From contig NZ_JAAFZH010000011.1 of NCBI RefSeq assembly GCF_010435915.1, positions 124,001 through 188,000 on the forward strand: a DNA stretch of 64,000 bases, given 5' to 3'. The translations under genes were made by a program, and so were the position numbers. This DNA is from Spirosoma terrae. GTDB lineage: Bacteria; Bacteroidota; Bacteroidia; Cytophagales; Spirosomataceae. The notes beneath the pieces were generated by a model. It was not told where the DNA came from, searched no databases, and saw only the letters and a program-made list of their open reading frames with translations. Below, piece after piece: positions 34,627 through 44,030 of this stretch; position 1 is the stretch's first letter; every line of letters begins with the position of its first letter.

Positions 34627-35463
34627 CTACTCAACCACATTCTCCAGCGTTCCAATGCCATCAATACTGATTCTGATTTCGTCGCCCGAACGTAGCGTAA
34701 AGTCGTCCGGCGGCACAATGCCAGTACCCGTCATCAGGAAACAGCCATAGGAAAACGAGCATTCGCGATACAGGAAAGAGACCAGCTCGGTATGCTGCCG
34801 TTTCATCTGGCTAATCGCAATTGAATTGGTAAAAGCGGCCTGGTGCTCGCGAATAATTTCCAGGCGGATCTGCGTATCGGGGGCAATTGGATTTTCGGGT
34901 ACGTATAGGCAGGGGCCAAGGGCTGCAGCACCGTCGTAGCTCTTGGCCTGTGGCAAATACAATGGATTTTCGCCTTCAATGCTACGTGAACTCATGTCGT
35001 TACCGCAGGTGTAACCAACAATTTTGCCCGACGACGTAATAAACAACGTTAACTCAGGCTCTGGTACGTTCCAGGAAGAGTCGGCCCGAATACGGACGTT
35101 AGCTCCTGGTCCAACGACCCGTTCGGGTGTCGATTTGAAGAAAAGCTCTGGCCGTTCGGCATCATAAACCCGATCATAAAAATTATCTCCTCCCGATTTC
35201 TTGGATTCTTCCATGCGGGCGTCGCGGCTGCGTAGATACGTAACGCCTGATGCCCACACTTCCTGCCGGCCAATAGGAGCGAGTAGTCCAGCCTGAACCC
35301 ATTGCTGATGATCATCTACAGCGACTACCTCAGTCGTAATACGTTGTAAAACAGCATATAGGTCATCCTGGTTAATTAATTCGTCCCAGTTATCGGCAGG
35401 AACAGGATAAAATAGGTTGTCTGATTCGAGAACAATGCCGGAGCGGGTTTTGTAGAGTTTCAT
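34627..35463 (-). CDS. Fumarylacetoacetate hydrolase family protein
   Basis: A 278-aa FAH-fold enzyme. Visible are WASGVTYLRSRDARMEE, PELFFKSTPERVVGPG, PEPELTLFITSSGKIVGYTCGNDMSSRSIEGENPLYLPQAKSYDGAAALGP with metal-binding acidic residues, and GTGIVPPDDFTLRSGD. Close relatives include 2-keto-3-deoxy-sugar dehydratases (2-dehydro-3-deoxy-arabinonate type) and acylpyruvases. A sugar-acid role would fit the organism's glycan diet but is not proven. It is 45 bp upstream of Uma2 on the same strand. Confidence 0.88.
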   Translation of the reverse strand: MKLYKTRSGIVLESDNLFYPVPADNWDELINQDDLYAVLQRITTEVVAVDDHQQWVQAGLLAPIGRQEVWASGVTYLRSRDARMEESKKSGGDNFYDRVYDAERPELFFKSTPERVVGPGANVRIRADSSWNVPEPELTLFITSSGKIVGYTCGNDMSSRSIEGENPLYLPQAKSYDGAAALGPCLYVPENPIAPDTQIRLEIIREHQAAFTNSIAISQMKRQHTELVSFLYRECSFSYGCFLMTGTGIVPPDDFTLRSGDEIRISIDGIGTLENVVE

Positions 35464-35551
35464 GCAAAGAAATTTATCGGTAATTATAGCGCTTCGAAGC
35501 CACTTTTTTCATGAAAAGATAGTAATTTAGTTAGTCTACTGTGAAGTCATA

Positions 35552-36244
35552 ATGCTGCAAAAAACACGGGGAGTTGCCCTCAGTTATATTCGTTACCGCG
35601 AAACATCCATTATTGCCCGCGTCTATACCGAAGAATTTGGCCTGCAAAGTTATATTGTCAATGGAGTGCGCTCGGCTAAAAGCAAGAACAACCGGATTGC
35701 GTTATTTCAGCCGATGACGCTGCTGGATATGGTCGTTTATAACAAAAACGACCGCGATTTACATCGAATTTCGGAGATAAAAACGCTTTACCCTTTCCAG
35801 AGTCTGCCGTTCGACGTAAGCAAGTCAACGATTGCCATATTCGTAACGGAAATGCTGAATAAAGTGCTGAAAGAAGAAGCAGGCAACCCCGTTTTGTTTC
35901 GTTTCCTGGCCGACGCCATTCTCTTTCTGGAGGAAGCACACGACAACTACGAGAACTTTCACCTTACGTTCCTGTTGAAGCTGGCTTTTTTTCTGGGTTT
36001 TGGCCCCGAAAGCGCCCGTGAGTTTGAGAATCAGCTACGGGAAAATTCATACCCGTTTCTACCGGACACCGATATGGAAACAGCGCTGAACAAAATGCTA
36101 CGTCAACCATTCGGAACGCTAGTTAAACTAACCCGGTCGGCCCGTAATGAATTGCTGGATGCCCTGGTGGCCTATTATCAGATTCACATCGATTCGATTG
36201 GCGAAGTGAAATCGTTGCCCGTGCTGAGGGAGGTGTTGGGATAA
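35552..36244 (+). CDS. recO: DNA repair protein RecO
   Basis: A 230-aa protein with the OB-fold N-terminus (KTRGVALSYIRYRETSIIARVYTEEFGLQSYIVNGVRS) and a helical C-terminus (PFLPDTDMETALNKMLRQPF). It loads RecA on SSB-coated DNA with RecR in recombinational repair. The zinc-binding cysteines of many RecO proteins are absent, as commonly seen in Bacteroidota. It converges with lptB at an 11-bp gap. Confidence 0.9.
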   Translation: MLQKTRGVALSYIRYRETSIIARVYTEEFGLQSYIVNGVRSAKSKNNRIALFQPMTLLDMVVYNKNDRDLHRISEIKTLYPFQSLPFDVSKSTIAIFVTEMLNKVLKEEAGNPVLFRFLADAILFLEEAHDNYENFHLTFLLKLAFFLGFGPESAREFENQLRENSYPFLPDTDMETALNKMLRQPFGTLVKLTRSARNELLDALVAYYQIHIDSIGEVKSLPVLREVLG

Positions 36245-36255
36245 TTGATGATACG

Positions 36256-36987
36256 TTATATTTTCCGTTTCAATTCGAAGTGCTGGCCTAAATATAACCG
36301 GCGTACCTGCTCATCATTCGCCAGGTCTTCGGCAGTACCCTGTTTCAGAATTTTACCCTCGAACAACAGGTAGGCCCGGTCGGTGATCGACAGGGTTTCA
36401 TTTACGTTGTGATCGGTAATGAGAATGCCAATATTGCGGTGTTTTAGTTTGGCCACAATGCTTTGAATATCTTCAACCGCAATCGGGTCTACTCCCGCAA
36501 AAGGTTCATCCAGTAGAATAAATTTAGGGTCAACGGCCAGCGCGCGGGCAATTTCAGTACGTCGACGTTCGCCACCCGATAAGACTTTGCCTTTGCTCTT
36601 CCGAACGTGGGTAAGACTAAATTCTTCGAGCAATTCTTCGACCTTTTCCTTTTGCTCTTTTTTGGGCAGATTGCTCATTTCCAATACCGCCAGTACGTTT
36701 TCTTCAACGGATAAATCCCGAAAAACAGACGCTTCCTGGGCCAGATAACCCAGGCCCAGCCGAGCCCGTTTATACATTGGCAAATCGGTTACGTCAATAT
36801 CGTCAATGTAAACCTTGCCACTGTTGGGTTTTACGAGCCCCACAGCCATGTAGAAAGAGGTTGTTTTTCCGGCGCCATTCGGCCCCAAAAGCCCAACAAT
36901 CTCGCCCTGAGCAACCTGGTACGATACGTTATTGTTGACTAGGCGAGACCCGTATTTCTTAATTAGATTTTCCGTTCTAAGAATCAT
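36256..36987 (-). CDS. lptB: LPS export ABC transporter ATPase
   Basis: A 243-aa ATPase with Walker A GPNGAGKTT, a Q-loop in LAQEASVFRDLSVEENV, signature LSGGERRR, Walker B FILLDEPFAGVDPIAV and switch histidine in ITDHNV. Wording and length are those of LptB, which powers LPS movement from the inner membrane through LptFG. It lies 43 bp after recJ on the same strand; lptF/G are not in the window. Confidence 0.93.
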   Translation of the reverse strand: MILRTENLIKKYGSRLVNNNVSYQVAQGEIVGLLGPNGAGKTTSFYMAVGLVKPNSGKVYIDDIDVTDLPMYKRARLGLGYLAQEASVFRDLSVEENVLAVLEMSNLPKKEQKEKVEELLEEFSLTHVRKSKGKVLSGGERRRTEIARALAVDPKFILLDEPFAGVDPIAVEDIQSIVAKLKHRNIGILITDHNVNETLSITDRAYLLFEGKILKQGTAEDLANDEQVRRLYLGQHFELKRKI

Positions 36988-37030
36988 TCCTGTTAGTTGT
37001 TGGCGGCTTCTGATACTGGTTTTTAAACCG

Positions 37031-38776
37031 CTACGCGCTACATTTTATATCCTTCAACATCAACTGTAATGATACGTTCCCATTGAAGAAATTTTGTTCA
37101 ATCTGGTAACAAATCGAGAAGGGTTTGTTGCTCCGAAGCTGATCGACGTAATGGGCCATTCCGAAACCAACAGCTGTCAATACGTGCCCCGACTTCCCTT
37201 GCTTCACGGCAATTTTCAGGTGCTTTTCTTTCATGATGATCGGCTCACTGGCTAAGTACACATCGTCGGTCATAAAAACCGGCTGCATGTTGTGCGGGCC
37301 GAACGGTCCCATCTGCTTTAAAATCCGGGCGAGCTTATCGGTTATGTCGCTGAAATTCATGGGCAGATCAATATCGACCAGCGGAGTTAGCTGTTCATCC
37401 TTTATTTTGCGGGAAACCACTTCTTCGAACTTCTGCCGAAAGGCGTCGATGTTGTGTACTGGCATGGTCATTCCCGCTGCAAACGTATGGCCGCCAAACT
37501 GTTCCAGCAAATCGGCACATTCTTCGATGGCTTCGTACACGTCGAAACCGGGCACGGAACGGGCCGATCCGGCGGCTTTGTCGTGCGACTGGGTCAGAAT
37601 AATGGTTGGCCGATGAAAATGCTCAATGCAACGCGACGCTACGATGCCAATGACGCCTTTGTGCCAGCTGGCATCATACAGCACGGTTGTTTTCGCATTG
37701 ATCATTGTTTCGTTCTGACGGATCATGGCCAGCGCCTGCTCGGTTATACTCGTATCAAATTCGCGTCGGCTATTGTTGTGTTTGTTGATCGCCATCGCAA
37801 ATTCATCGGCTTCTTCTTCTGAGTTGGCCAGAAGCAATCTAACCGCATCTTTGGCGTGCTGAATACGTCCGGCCGCATTGATACGTGGTCCCAGTCCAAA
37901 CACTACGTTCGTAATGTCTAACTCCCGCGAAAAGCCTGCTATTTTAATCAACGCCTTTAGGCCAGTGCGTGGTGCCGTATTAAGATATTTTAAGCCATAG
38001 TAGGCCAGTATCCGGTTTTCGCCGGTAAGTGGGACAATGTCAGACGCAATACTAACCGCTACCAGATCCAGATGGGGATACAGCAATTCCAGGTCAATTT
38101 CTTTATACAGACAAAAAGCCTGGAGCAATTTAAAACCAACCCCGCAACCGCTTAACTCTTTGTAGGGGTAGGTGCAATCGTCACGTTTGGGGTCAAGAAC
38201 GGCTGCCGCATCCGGTAACGTATCGCCGGGGCGGTGGTGATCGCAAATGATAAAGTCAATGCCTAGTTCATTGGCTTCGGCAACACGATCAATCGATTTA
38301 ATGCCACAGTCGAGAGCAATAATCAACGAAAAACCATTGGCGGCTGCCCAGGCAATTCCTTCTGTTGAAATACCGTAGCCTTCCTTGTACCGATCTGGAA
38401 TATAATAATCAATCTCGGCGTGGTAATTCTTCAGAAAGCTGTAGACCAGCGCTACGGACGTAGTACCGTCTACGTCATAATCGCCATAAATCAGAATTTT
38501 TTCCTGCCGTTCGGGTAGCATAGCCATTTGCAGACGCATAATGGCCCGATCCATATCCTTCATGGCGAACGGATCGTGCAGGTGACTTATTTCGGGCCGG
38601 AAAAAGGCCTTGGCTTCCTCATAAGTAGATACACCCCGCTGAACTAGTAAAGCCGCCAGAAATGGGCTAATATTGAGCGATTGTTGTAAAGACGTAATAG
38701 CAGACCGTTGGCTAACAGAATCAGGAAAGGGCCTCGTGATCCATCGTTTACTAGGAGGTGGCGGTTGTGCTATCAT
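37031..38776 (-). CDS. recJ: Single-stranded-DNA-specific exonuclease RecJ
   Basis: A 581-aa DHH-family 5'-3' exonuclease: YGDYDVDGTTSVAL, ALDCGIKS, ICDHHRPGDTLP and the DHHA1-domain GGHTFAAGMTMP, with a metal-binding motif set in order. It acts in recombination and mismatch repair in the cytoplasm. Divergent from DUF2141 by 40 bp and followed by lptB. Confidence 0.95.
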   Translation of the reverse strand: MIAQPPPPSKRWITRPFPDSVSQRSAITSLQQSLNISPFLAALLVQRGVSTYEEAKAFFRPEISHLHDPFAMKDMDRAIMRLQMAMLPERQEKILIYGDYDVDGTTSVALVYSFLKNYHAEIDYYIPDRYKEGYGISTEGIAWAAANGFSLIIALDCGIKSIDRVAEANELGIDFIICDHHRPGDTLPDAAAVLDPKRDDCTYPYKELSGCGVGFKLLQAFCLYKEIDLELLYPHLDLVAVSIASDIVPLTGENRILAYYGLKYLNTAPRTGLKALIKIAGFSRELDITNVVFGLGPRINAAGRIQHAKDAVRLLLANSEEEADEFAMAINKHNNSRREFDTSITEQALAMIRQNETMINAKTTVLYDASWHKGVIGIVASRCIEHFHRPTIILTQSHDKAAGSARSVPGFDVYEAIEECADLLEQFGGHTFAAGMTMPVHNIDAFRQKFEEVVSRKIKDEQLTPLVDIDLPMNFSDITDKLARILKQMGPFGPHNMQPVFMTDDVYLASEPIIMKEKHLKIAVKQGKSGHVLTAVGFGMAHYVDQLRSNKPFSICYQIEQNFFNGNVSLQLMLKDIKCSA

Positions 38777-38816
38777 ACTTGCAAGATAAATCCGTTTTTA
38801 TAAAAAATCTTCGTCT

Positions 38817-39239
38817 ATGTTTGTTTTGCTGTCAGCATTGAGTCTGCTTCTGGTTGGAAAAGAGCCTAGTACATCTCCGCAAAAAACGACCTTGTCGGTT
38901 GAGATACAGAATGTCCGTACGCAGAAGGGGGCTGTGTTTATCGCTATTTTTAAGCCAGATGGTAGCTTCCCCGACGGCAAGGCTTTCGACGGAAAACAGG
39001 TAGCGGTGAAAGGAGAAAGGCTAGAGGCAACGTTTTCGGTAGAGCCCGGCGACTACGCCATCGCCGTATTTCACGATGCCAATGACAACGGTAAGCTCGA
39101 CAAAGGCATTTTCGGTATTCCTAAAGAACCCTACGGATTCAGCAATAATTTTCGCCCCAAGATGTCGGCCCCAAGTTTTAAAGACTGCCAGTTCTCAGTA
39201 AGTGGTAAGGAAAAAACAATCAGCATAGCCATCAAATAG
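38817..39239 (+). CDS. DUF2141 secreted protein
   Basis: A 140-aa protein with a short N-terminal signal (MFVLLSALSLLLVG) and one beta-sandwich domain: SVEIQNVRTQKGAVFIAIFK, GDYAIAVFHDANDNGKLDKGIFGIPKEPYGFSNN. The DANDNGKLD segment resembles an EF-hand-like calcium loop. The family is exported and of unknown function. It converges with the response regulator gene. Confidence 0.87.
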   Translation: MFVLLSALSLLLVGKEPSTSPQKTTLSVEIQNVRTQKGAVFIAIFKPDGSFPDGKAFDGKQVAVKGERLEATFSVEPGDYAIAVFHDANDNGKLDKGIFGIPKEPYGFSNNFRPKMSAPSFKDCQFSVSGKEKTISIAIK

Positions 39240-39273
39240 TGGAGCGATACGTTCGTTGCGATACGTAGCGGCC

Positions 39274-39726
39274 TTATCGGCTTATCTGGTCGGCCTCGTC
39301 GAAGTACAGTTTTGGTACCCTGGCCGAATTAAACCAGTACGCCCGAGTATTCAACACATACTCTTTCCAGCCCGCATAGCCGAATGGTTTGAGGTTATAG
39401 GCATTAGCTCCCAGACTATAGGCATGGCTAATATCGTCGTCGCTGTCATTGCTGGTAAGAATAACGACTGGGATCAGTTTTCCAAGCGGATGTAACCGAA
39501 TCAGAGTGAGCAGATCAAAGCCGGTTGGTCCCGTTTTTAATTCCAGATCTAGTAAAATCAGTTTAGGACCGTACCCATCCAGACCGTTGATGTATGCAAT
39601 TGCCTGTTTATAACTGGAGACGGCCATGAGGTTGGCTTCGGGAAAACACTGGGAAAAAGCCCGCTGGATCACGTCTAAAGTAGCCGTGTCGTCATCGACC
39701 AGCAGGATTGGGAAAGAAGGTTTCAT
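39274..39726 (-). CDS. Single-domain response regulator
   Basis: A 150-aa receiver domain: FPILLVDDDTATLDVI (acidic pair), phospho-acceptor aspartate in LILLDLEL, switch threonine in VVILTSND and lysine in LKPFGYAGW. No output domain follows, only a short tail ending FDEADQISR. Such stand-alone receivers pass phosphate or bind partners. No kinase lies next to it. Confidence 0.9.
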   Translation of the reverse strand: MKPSFPILLVDDDTATLDVIQRAFSQCFPEANLMAVSSYKQAIAYINGLDGYGPKLILLDLELKTGPTGFDLLTLIRLHPLGKLIPVVILTSNDSDDDISHAYSLGANAYNLKPFGYAGWKEYVLNTRAYWFNSARVPKLYFDEADQISR

Positions 39727-40045
39727 GTTATGGTAAAAAAGAAGACAGCAACGTGTTGTAAGTAAGCGAAAAGAAAACCAAATAACGAATTGCTGCCGGT
39801 TGATTCAGATACGAATTGATTCTTCTGCCTTTTTGTAAAGCAGTTTTCCATTTAGTGGAATAAACAAGTCTATGTCTTCAGAGTACATAGCCTGCAACTC
39901 CCTGTAGCTATTTTTTCTCTTGTTTTGCCTGAAAGTCAACTCGCCCCAAGCTGACTATTCTTTTAGGGAGAGATCTCGTTGGTAAATCCTATCCCAGTAG
40001 GTATTTTGCCAATAATTTTTGCTTACATCTTAATGTTATTACCAA
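39727..40045. other. Divergent intergenic region, response regulator / LRR lipoprotein
   Basis: 319 bp without a gene. I see no convincing hairpin or full promoter; near-matches to the -7 box (TATTTTG at about 40011 and TTTTTG at about 40021) lie upstream of the LRR gene. Confidence 0.4.
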
Positions 40046-41140
40046 ATGAGTAAACTGTTTACCATTGCCTTTTTGCTTGTCCTGTTTGTAAGTGCCTGTT
40101 CTAAAAATGATGATCCACAGCTTAACCAACCTCCTGCCGCCTTTTCCGTATCGGTCAAACAGGCTACGGGTGCTGACGATGTGGTTCTGAGCTGGACCAA
40201 AGCTAAAGACCCCGACGGCGACCCAGTTACGTATGCCGTTGTCTGGAAAGACACACTGGCCAAAAACCTGACTGATACCACCTATACGCTAAAAAATGTA
40301 GGCTATACGGCTACTCTAAGCGGTACCATTGTGGCAACAGACAGTAAGAAAGCAACCACAACGTCGGTTTTCAGTTTTACCACAGGCGAGTATCCCTATA
40401 CGCCGGTACCCGATGTAAACTTTGAGAAGGCACTTATTAAGCTTGGAATTGATGACATACAGGATGGGAAAGTGCTAACAGCCAGTGCCCAGAAGGTAGT
40501 AAAGCTTGACTTGGAATTCATGTCAATCAGCAGCTTACAAGGTATTGAAGCCTTTTCCAACCTGACAGAACTGATTTGTATAGCGAATGGCCTGACCTCA
40601 CTGGATGTTAGTAAAAATAAGGCATTAACCTCTCTGTATTGTGGGAGCAATCCGATCACGTCGTTAGATCTTAGCCAGAATGTGTCCCTATTAATACTGC
40701 AATGTTCATTCAATAGACTAACGTCATTGGATGTTAGTAAAAATACGGCCCTAACGCATCTCATTTATAATACAGATGCCGTGATGCCACAAGAGTATTA
40801 CCTAAAGTCTTTAGACGTTAGTAAAAACTTAGCTCTAATTTCTCTCGCGTGTTATGGCCATGGGCTAACTACATTGGACGTCAGTAGAAATACGGCCTTA
40901 ACCAACTTGGATTGTAGCAATAATAATCTATCCTCATTGGATGTTAGCAGGAATAGGGCACTAACATCCCTCAATTGCATGTATAATCGACTGACTTCAT
41001 TAGATCTGAGAAACAATAATCAGCTAAAAGCGGTATCATGTAACAATAATAGAATTCAAACCATTTGCGTCAGCGATCTTTCGGTTGTTACTAAAGACTG
41101 GGTTAAAGATAATTCAGCCACCTATCAGGTCTGTCCTTAA
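40046..41140 (+). CDS. Leucine-rich-repeat lipoprotein
   Basis: A 364-aa lipoprotein with lipobox LFVSAC at residue about 19, a fibronectin-III-like domain (about 35-115: VVLSWTKAKDPDGDPVTYAVVWKD), and then about seven repeats of 21 residues with the pattern LTSLDVSKNxALTxLxC. One repeat is longer (around ...TDAVMPQEYYLKSLDVS). The end carries NNRIQTICVSDLSVV. It is probably a surface binding protein. Repeat copies are similar in DNA, which allows unequal exchange. Confidence 0.85.
   Translation: MSKLFTIAFLLVLFVSACSKNDDPQLNQPPAAFSVSVKQATGADDVVLSWTKAKDPDGDPVTYAVVWKDTLAKNLTDTTYTLKNVGYTATLSGTIVATDSKKATTTSVFSFTTGEYPYTPVPDVNFEKALIKLGIDDIQDGKVLTASAQKVVKLDLEFMSISSLQGIEAFSNLTELICIANGLTSLDVSKNKALTSLYCGSNPITSLDLSQNVSLLILQCSFNRLTSLDVSKNTALTHLIYNTDAVMPQEYYLKSLDVSKNLALISLACYGHGLTTLDVSRNTALTNLDCSNNNLSSLDVSRNRALTSLNCMYNRLTSLDLRNNNQLKAVSCNNNRIQTICVSDLSVVTKDWVKDNSATYQVCP
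40590..41040 (+). repeat. Tandem 63-bp repeats within the LRR gene
   Basis: Copies built around the words tcattggatgttagtaaaaat recur in step with the 21-residue protein repeat (63 bp). The copies are diverged but clearly related; one is lengthened by about 24 bp. Confidence 0.65.
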
Positions 41141-41158
41141 ATGCTACGCTTGCTGCCG

Positions 41159-41196
41159 CAGCCGGTATGATTTATTTTAGCCAGTCATACCGGCTG
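41159..41196 (+). terminator. Hairpin after LRR gene
   Basis: Perfect 12-bp arms CAGCCGGTATGA / TCATACCGGCTG with a 14-base loop, 19 bp after the stop. The following sequence TTGAAATC is a weak T run. Confidence 0.7.
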
Positions 41197-41270
41197 TTGA
41201 AATCTATTAGTGCATCTTTCAATTGATGTAGAAAGTAAGACGCTTCATTTTTATATTCACAATTTCTTCG

Positions 41271-41278
41271 TAATTTTG
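41271..41278 (+). promoter_or_regulatory. Candidate guaB -7 box
   Basis: TAATTTTG is an exact match to TAnnTTTG, 31 bp before the ATG. No clear -33 TTG lies at the right distance. Confidence 0.5.
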
Positions 41279-41309
41279 TCCGGCAAATAACACCACCTGT
41301 TTATTTGCC

Positions 41310-42782
41310 ATGAGCTTAGATACGAGTAAGTTTCTTTACGAGGCTCTCACCTACGACGACGTATTGCTGCTGCCTGCCTATTCGGAGGTTCTTCCACGCG
41401 ATACCAGTACTACTTCTCAACTTACACGCACAATCCGACTGAACATTCCGCTTATTTCTGCGGCTATGGATACCGTTACGGAATCGGCGTTGGCCATTGC
41501 AATGGCGCAGGAGGGAGGCATCGGAATTATCCATAAAAATATGAGCGTTGAGGCTCAGGCCGAAGAGGTCCGCAAAGTCAAACGCTCCGAAAGTGGGATG
41601 ATTATTGATCCCATTACGCTGGCTGAAACCGCTACGTTGGGCGATGCGCACAAAATTATGCGCGAGTCGAAAATCGGCGGGATTCCGGTTGTTGATGACT
41701 CCGGGAAATTGGTTGGTATTCTAACCAATCGTGATCTTCGCTTCCAGAACGACCTGTCTAAGCCAGTTACGGATGTGATGACCCGTGAGAAATTAATCAC
41801 GGCCAAACAGGGACTGACACTGGAAGAAGCGGAGAGTATTCTTCAGGAGTATCGTATCGAAAAACTGCCCATCGTTGACGATCAGTACTATCTGGTTGGA
41901 TTAATTACGTACAAGGACATTCTGAAGAAGAAAAGCCATCCAAACGCCTGCAAAGACGAATTGGGTCGCTTACGGGTAGGGGCTGCTGTCGGCGTTACGC
42001 CCGACTTGCACCGGCGTATCGAAGCGCTCGTGAAAGCAGGGGTAGACGTAATCAGTGTCGACACCGCTCACGGCCACTCAAAAGGCGTACTGGATGCGGT
42101 ACGTGGTATCAAAACCAAATATCCGAATCTTCAGGTAATTGCTGGTAACGTAGCAACGGGCGATGGCGCTAAAGCTTTGGCCGATGCGGGAGCCGATGCC
42201 GTGAAAGTTGGCGTAGGTCCCGGAAGTATCTGTACAACACGGATCATTGCCGGTATTGGTATGCCACAGCTGACCGCCGTTTATGAATCAGCTAAAGCCC
42301 TGGTCGGAACCGGCGTACCGGTGATTGCTGACGGTGGTATCCGCTTTTCGGGCGATATCACGAAAGCGATTGCGGGAGGAGCTAGTACGGTTATGATTGG
42401 CTCGTTACTGGCGGGTACCGAAGAAGCGCCGGGTGAAATCGTGTTGTATGAAGGCCGTCGGTTTAAGACATATCGTGGTATGGGATCCGTTGAGGCTATG
42501 GAAGAAGGTTCGAAGGATCGTTACTTCCAGGATGCCGAAGACGACATCAAGAAACTGGTGCCAGAAGGGATTGTTGGCCGGGTACCATTCAAAGGAAAGG
42601 TTTCTGAGATTACGTATCAGTTGGTTGGTGGTCTGAAAGCGGGCATGGGCTACTGTGGTGCGGGCGATATTCCGGCCTTGCAGCAAGCCAAGTTCGTGAA
42701 AATCACGACGGCGGGATCGCGCGAGAGCCATCCGCACGACATCCAGATTCAGAAAGAAGCACCAAACTATTCGTCGCGCTAG
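41310..42782 (+). CDS. guaB: Inosine-5'-monophosphate dehydrogenase
   Basis: A 490-aa enzyme converting IMP to XMP with NAD. Ordered features: YDDVLLLPAYSEVLP start, two CBS domains (about 95-205), the catalytic cysteine loop GPGSICTTRIIAG at about 305-317, DGGIRFSGDI and the flap with YRGMGSVEAM. Length and order are standard. It is monocistronic, ending in a 38-bp palindromic terminator. guaA, the next step of GMP synthesis, is at 61 kb on the other strand. Confidence 0.97.
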   Translation: MSLDTSKFLYEALTYDDVLLLPAYSEVLPRDTSTTSQLTRTIRLNIPLISAAMDTVTESALAIAMAQEGGIGIIHKNMSVEAQAEEVRKVKRSESGMIIDPITLAETATLGDAHKIMRESKIGGIPVVDDSGKLVGILTNRDLRFQNDLSKPVTDVMTREKLITAKQGLTLEEAESILQEYRIEKLPIVDDQYYLVGLITYKDILKKKSHPNACKDELGRLRVGAAVGVTPDLHRRIEALVKAGVDVISVDTAHGHSKGVLDAVRGIKTKYPNLQVIAGNVATGDGAKALADAGADAVKVGVGPGSICTTRIIAGIGMPQLTAVYESAKALVGTGVPVIADGGIRFSGDITKAIAGGASTVMIGSLLAGTEEAPGEIVLYEGRRFKTYRGMGSVEAMEEGSKDRYFQDAEDDIKKLVPEGIVGRVPFKGKVSEITYQLVGGLKAGMGYCGAGDIPALQQAKFVKITTAGSRESHPHDIQIQKEAPNYSSR

Positions 42783-42801
42783 ACTAATTTTCTGATTGTC
42801 T

Positions 42802-42842
42802 AAAGCCTGCCATTCGATACGTATCGAATGGCAGGCTTTTTT
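42802..42842. terminator. Perfect palindromic terminator after guaB
   Basis: The 38 bp from 42802 to 42839 form a perfect palindrome (19-bp arms) whose centre is GATACGTATC, followed by a T run. The same centre is used in the terminator at 51701. Confidence 0.9.
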
Positions 42843-42947
42843 ATGTTCGTCACAAAGCAAAAGTTTGGCCGTTCCGAAAACTGTTGTTTCAGTCAGGGTG
42901 TTGTCGGATAGATACATGAGTTGAATACAACAAAACTTAACAACGTA

Positions 42948-43898
42948 ATGGAAAAACGTACCATTGGTCGTTCCGATCTATCGGTTGCTCCCCTGGCATT
43001 TGGCGGTAATGTGTTTGGCTGGACCGTCGACGAGTCTACTTCCTTTCAATTGCTGGATGCGTTCGTCGATGCTGGTTTTAACCTGATCGATACCGCCGAT
43101 GTCTATTCAAAGTGGGTGCCGGGCAATCAGGGTGGTGAGTCAGAAACAATTATTGGTAAATGGCTGAAGAAAAGCGGGAAACGCGATCAGGTGATCATTG
43201 CAACGAAGCTGGGCAGCGAAATGGCTCCCGATAAAAAGGGACTGTCGAAAGCCTATATGCAACGTGCGGTCGATGCGTCGCTTCAGCGTCTTCAGACTGA
43301 CTATATCGATTTGTATCAGTCGCATTACGATGATCTGGATACGCCCGTTCAGGAAACGCTTGAAGGGTTTGATGAACTCGTAAAAGCGGGTAAAATACGG
43401 TTTATTGGCGCTTCTAATTTTTCGCCAGAACGGCTGATTGAGTCACTGGAAGTCAGTGCTACGTCCAATTACCCGGTCTATCAGAGTCTACAGCCTGAAT
43501 ATAATCTGTATGACCGCCAGAAATACGAGACAGAATACGAGTCAATCGTTACGAAGTATGGCCTGGGCGTGATCGGTTATTTTTCATTGGCGAGCGGATT
43601 TCTGACCGGAAAATATCGCTCCGAAGCCGATTTTGCGAAGAGTCAGCGGGGACAGGGCATGAAAAAATACCTGAACGATCGTGGATTCCGAATTCTGAAA
43701 GCGCTCGATGAAGTCGCTGAGCAGTATAAGGCAACCCCTGCTCAGGTTTCGCTGGCCTGGCTTATTGCCCGGCCGGGTATCACGGCTCCTATTGCCAGCG
43801 CTACCAGTGTTGAGCAACTACACGACATCGCCAGAGCCGCCGAACTAACAGTAGATCAAGCAGCCATCGAGAAACTGAACACTGCCAGTGCCTGGTAA
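42948..43898 (+). CDS. Aldo/keto reductase
   Basis: 316 aa from the ATG at 42948 (MEKRTIGRSDLSVAPLAFGGNVFG); a TTG further upstream is unlikely. It is a TIM-barrel NADPH reductase with the catalytic set D/Y in LIDTADVYSKW, K in IATKLG and H in YQSHYDD, plus the C-terminal IARPGITAPIASATSVEQL. It resembles the YajO/Kv-beta-like (AKR11/AKR6) group. The substrate is unknown. A terminator follows and the K+ channel gene comes next, so a channel-beta-like link is possible but unproven. Confidence 0.92.
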   Translation: MEKRTIGRSDLSVAPLAFGGNVFGWTVDESTSFQLLDAFVDAGFNLIDTADVYSKWVPGNQGGESETIIGKWLKKSGKRDQVIIATKLGSEMAPDKKGLSKAYMQRAVDASLQRLQTDYIDLYQSHYDDLDTPVQETLEGFDELVKAGKIRFIGASNFSPERLIESLEVSATSNYPVYQSLQPEYNLYDRQKYETEYESIVTKYGLGVIGYFSLASGFLTGKYRSEADFAKSQRGQGMKKYLNDRGFRILKALDEVAEQYKATPAQVSLAWLIARPGITAPIASATSVEQLHDIARAAELTVDQAAIEKLNTASAW

Positions 43899-43927
43899 TG
43901 CACCTGATTGTTTTGATGGCCAGTTAG

Positions 43928-43959
43928 AAATCCCGTTAAGCCTTAACGGGATTTTGTTT
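43928..43959 (+). terminator. Terminator after aldo/keto reductase
   Basis: A 12-bp stem (43928-43939 with 43943-43954), loop GCC, ending TTTTGTTTT. Confidence 0.88.
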
Positions 43960-44030
43960 TCTATTTTTAGGGGACTTTGCTATCTATTGGATAGGTTTAC
44001 AGCGCGCAACCAACTAGCCGAACGCATATT

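Noticed and set aside
42405..42917. 170-codon minus-strand frame over the guaB end and terminator
   Set aside because: Runs through a 38-bp palindromic terminator and the guaB catalytic region; no recognisable domain.
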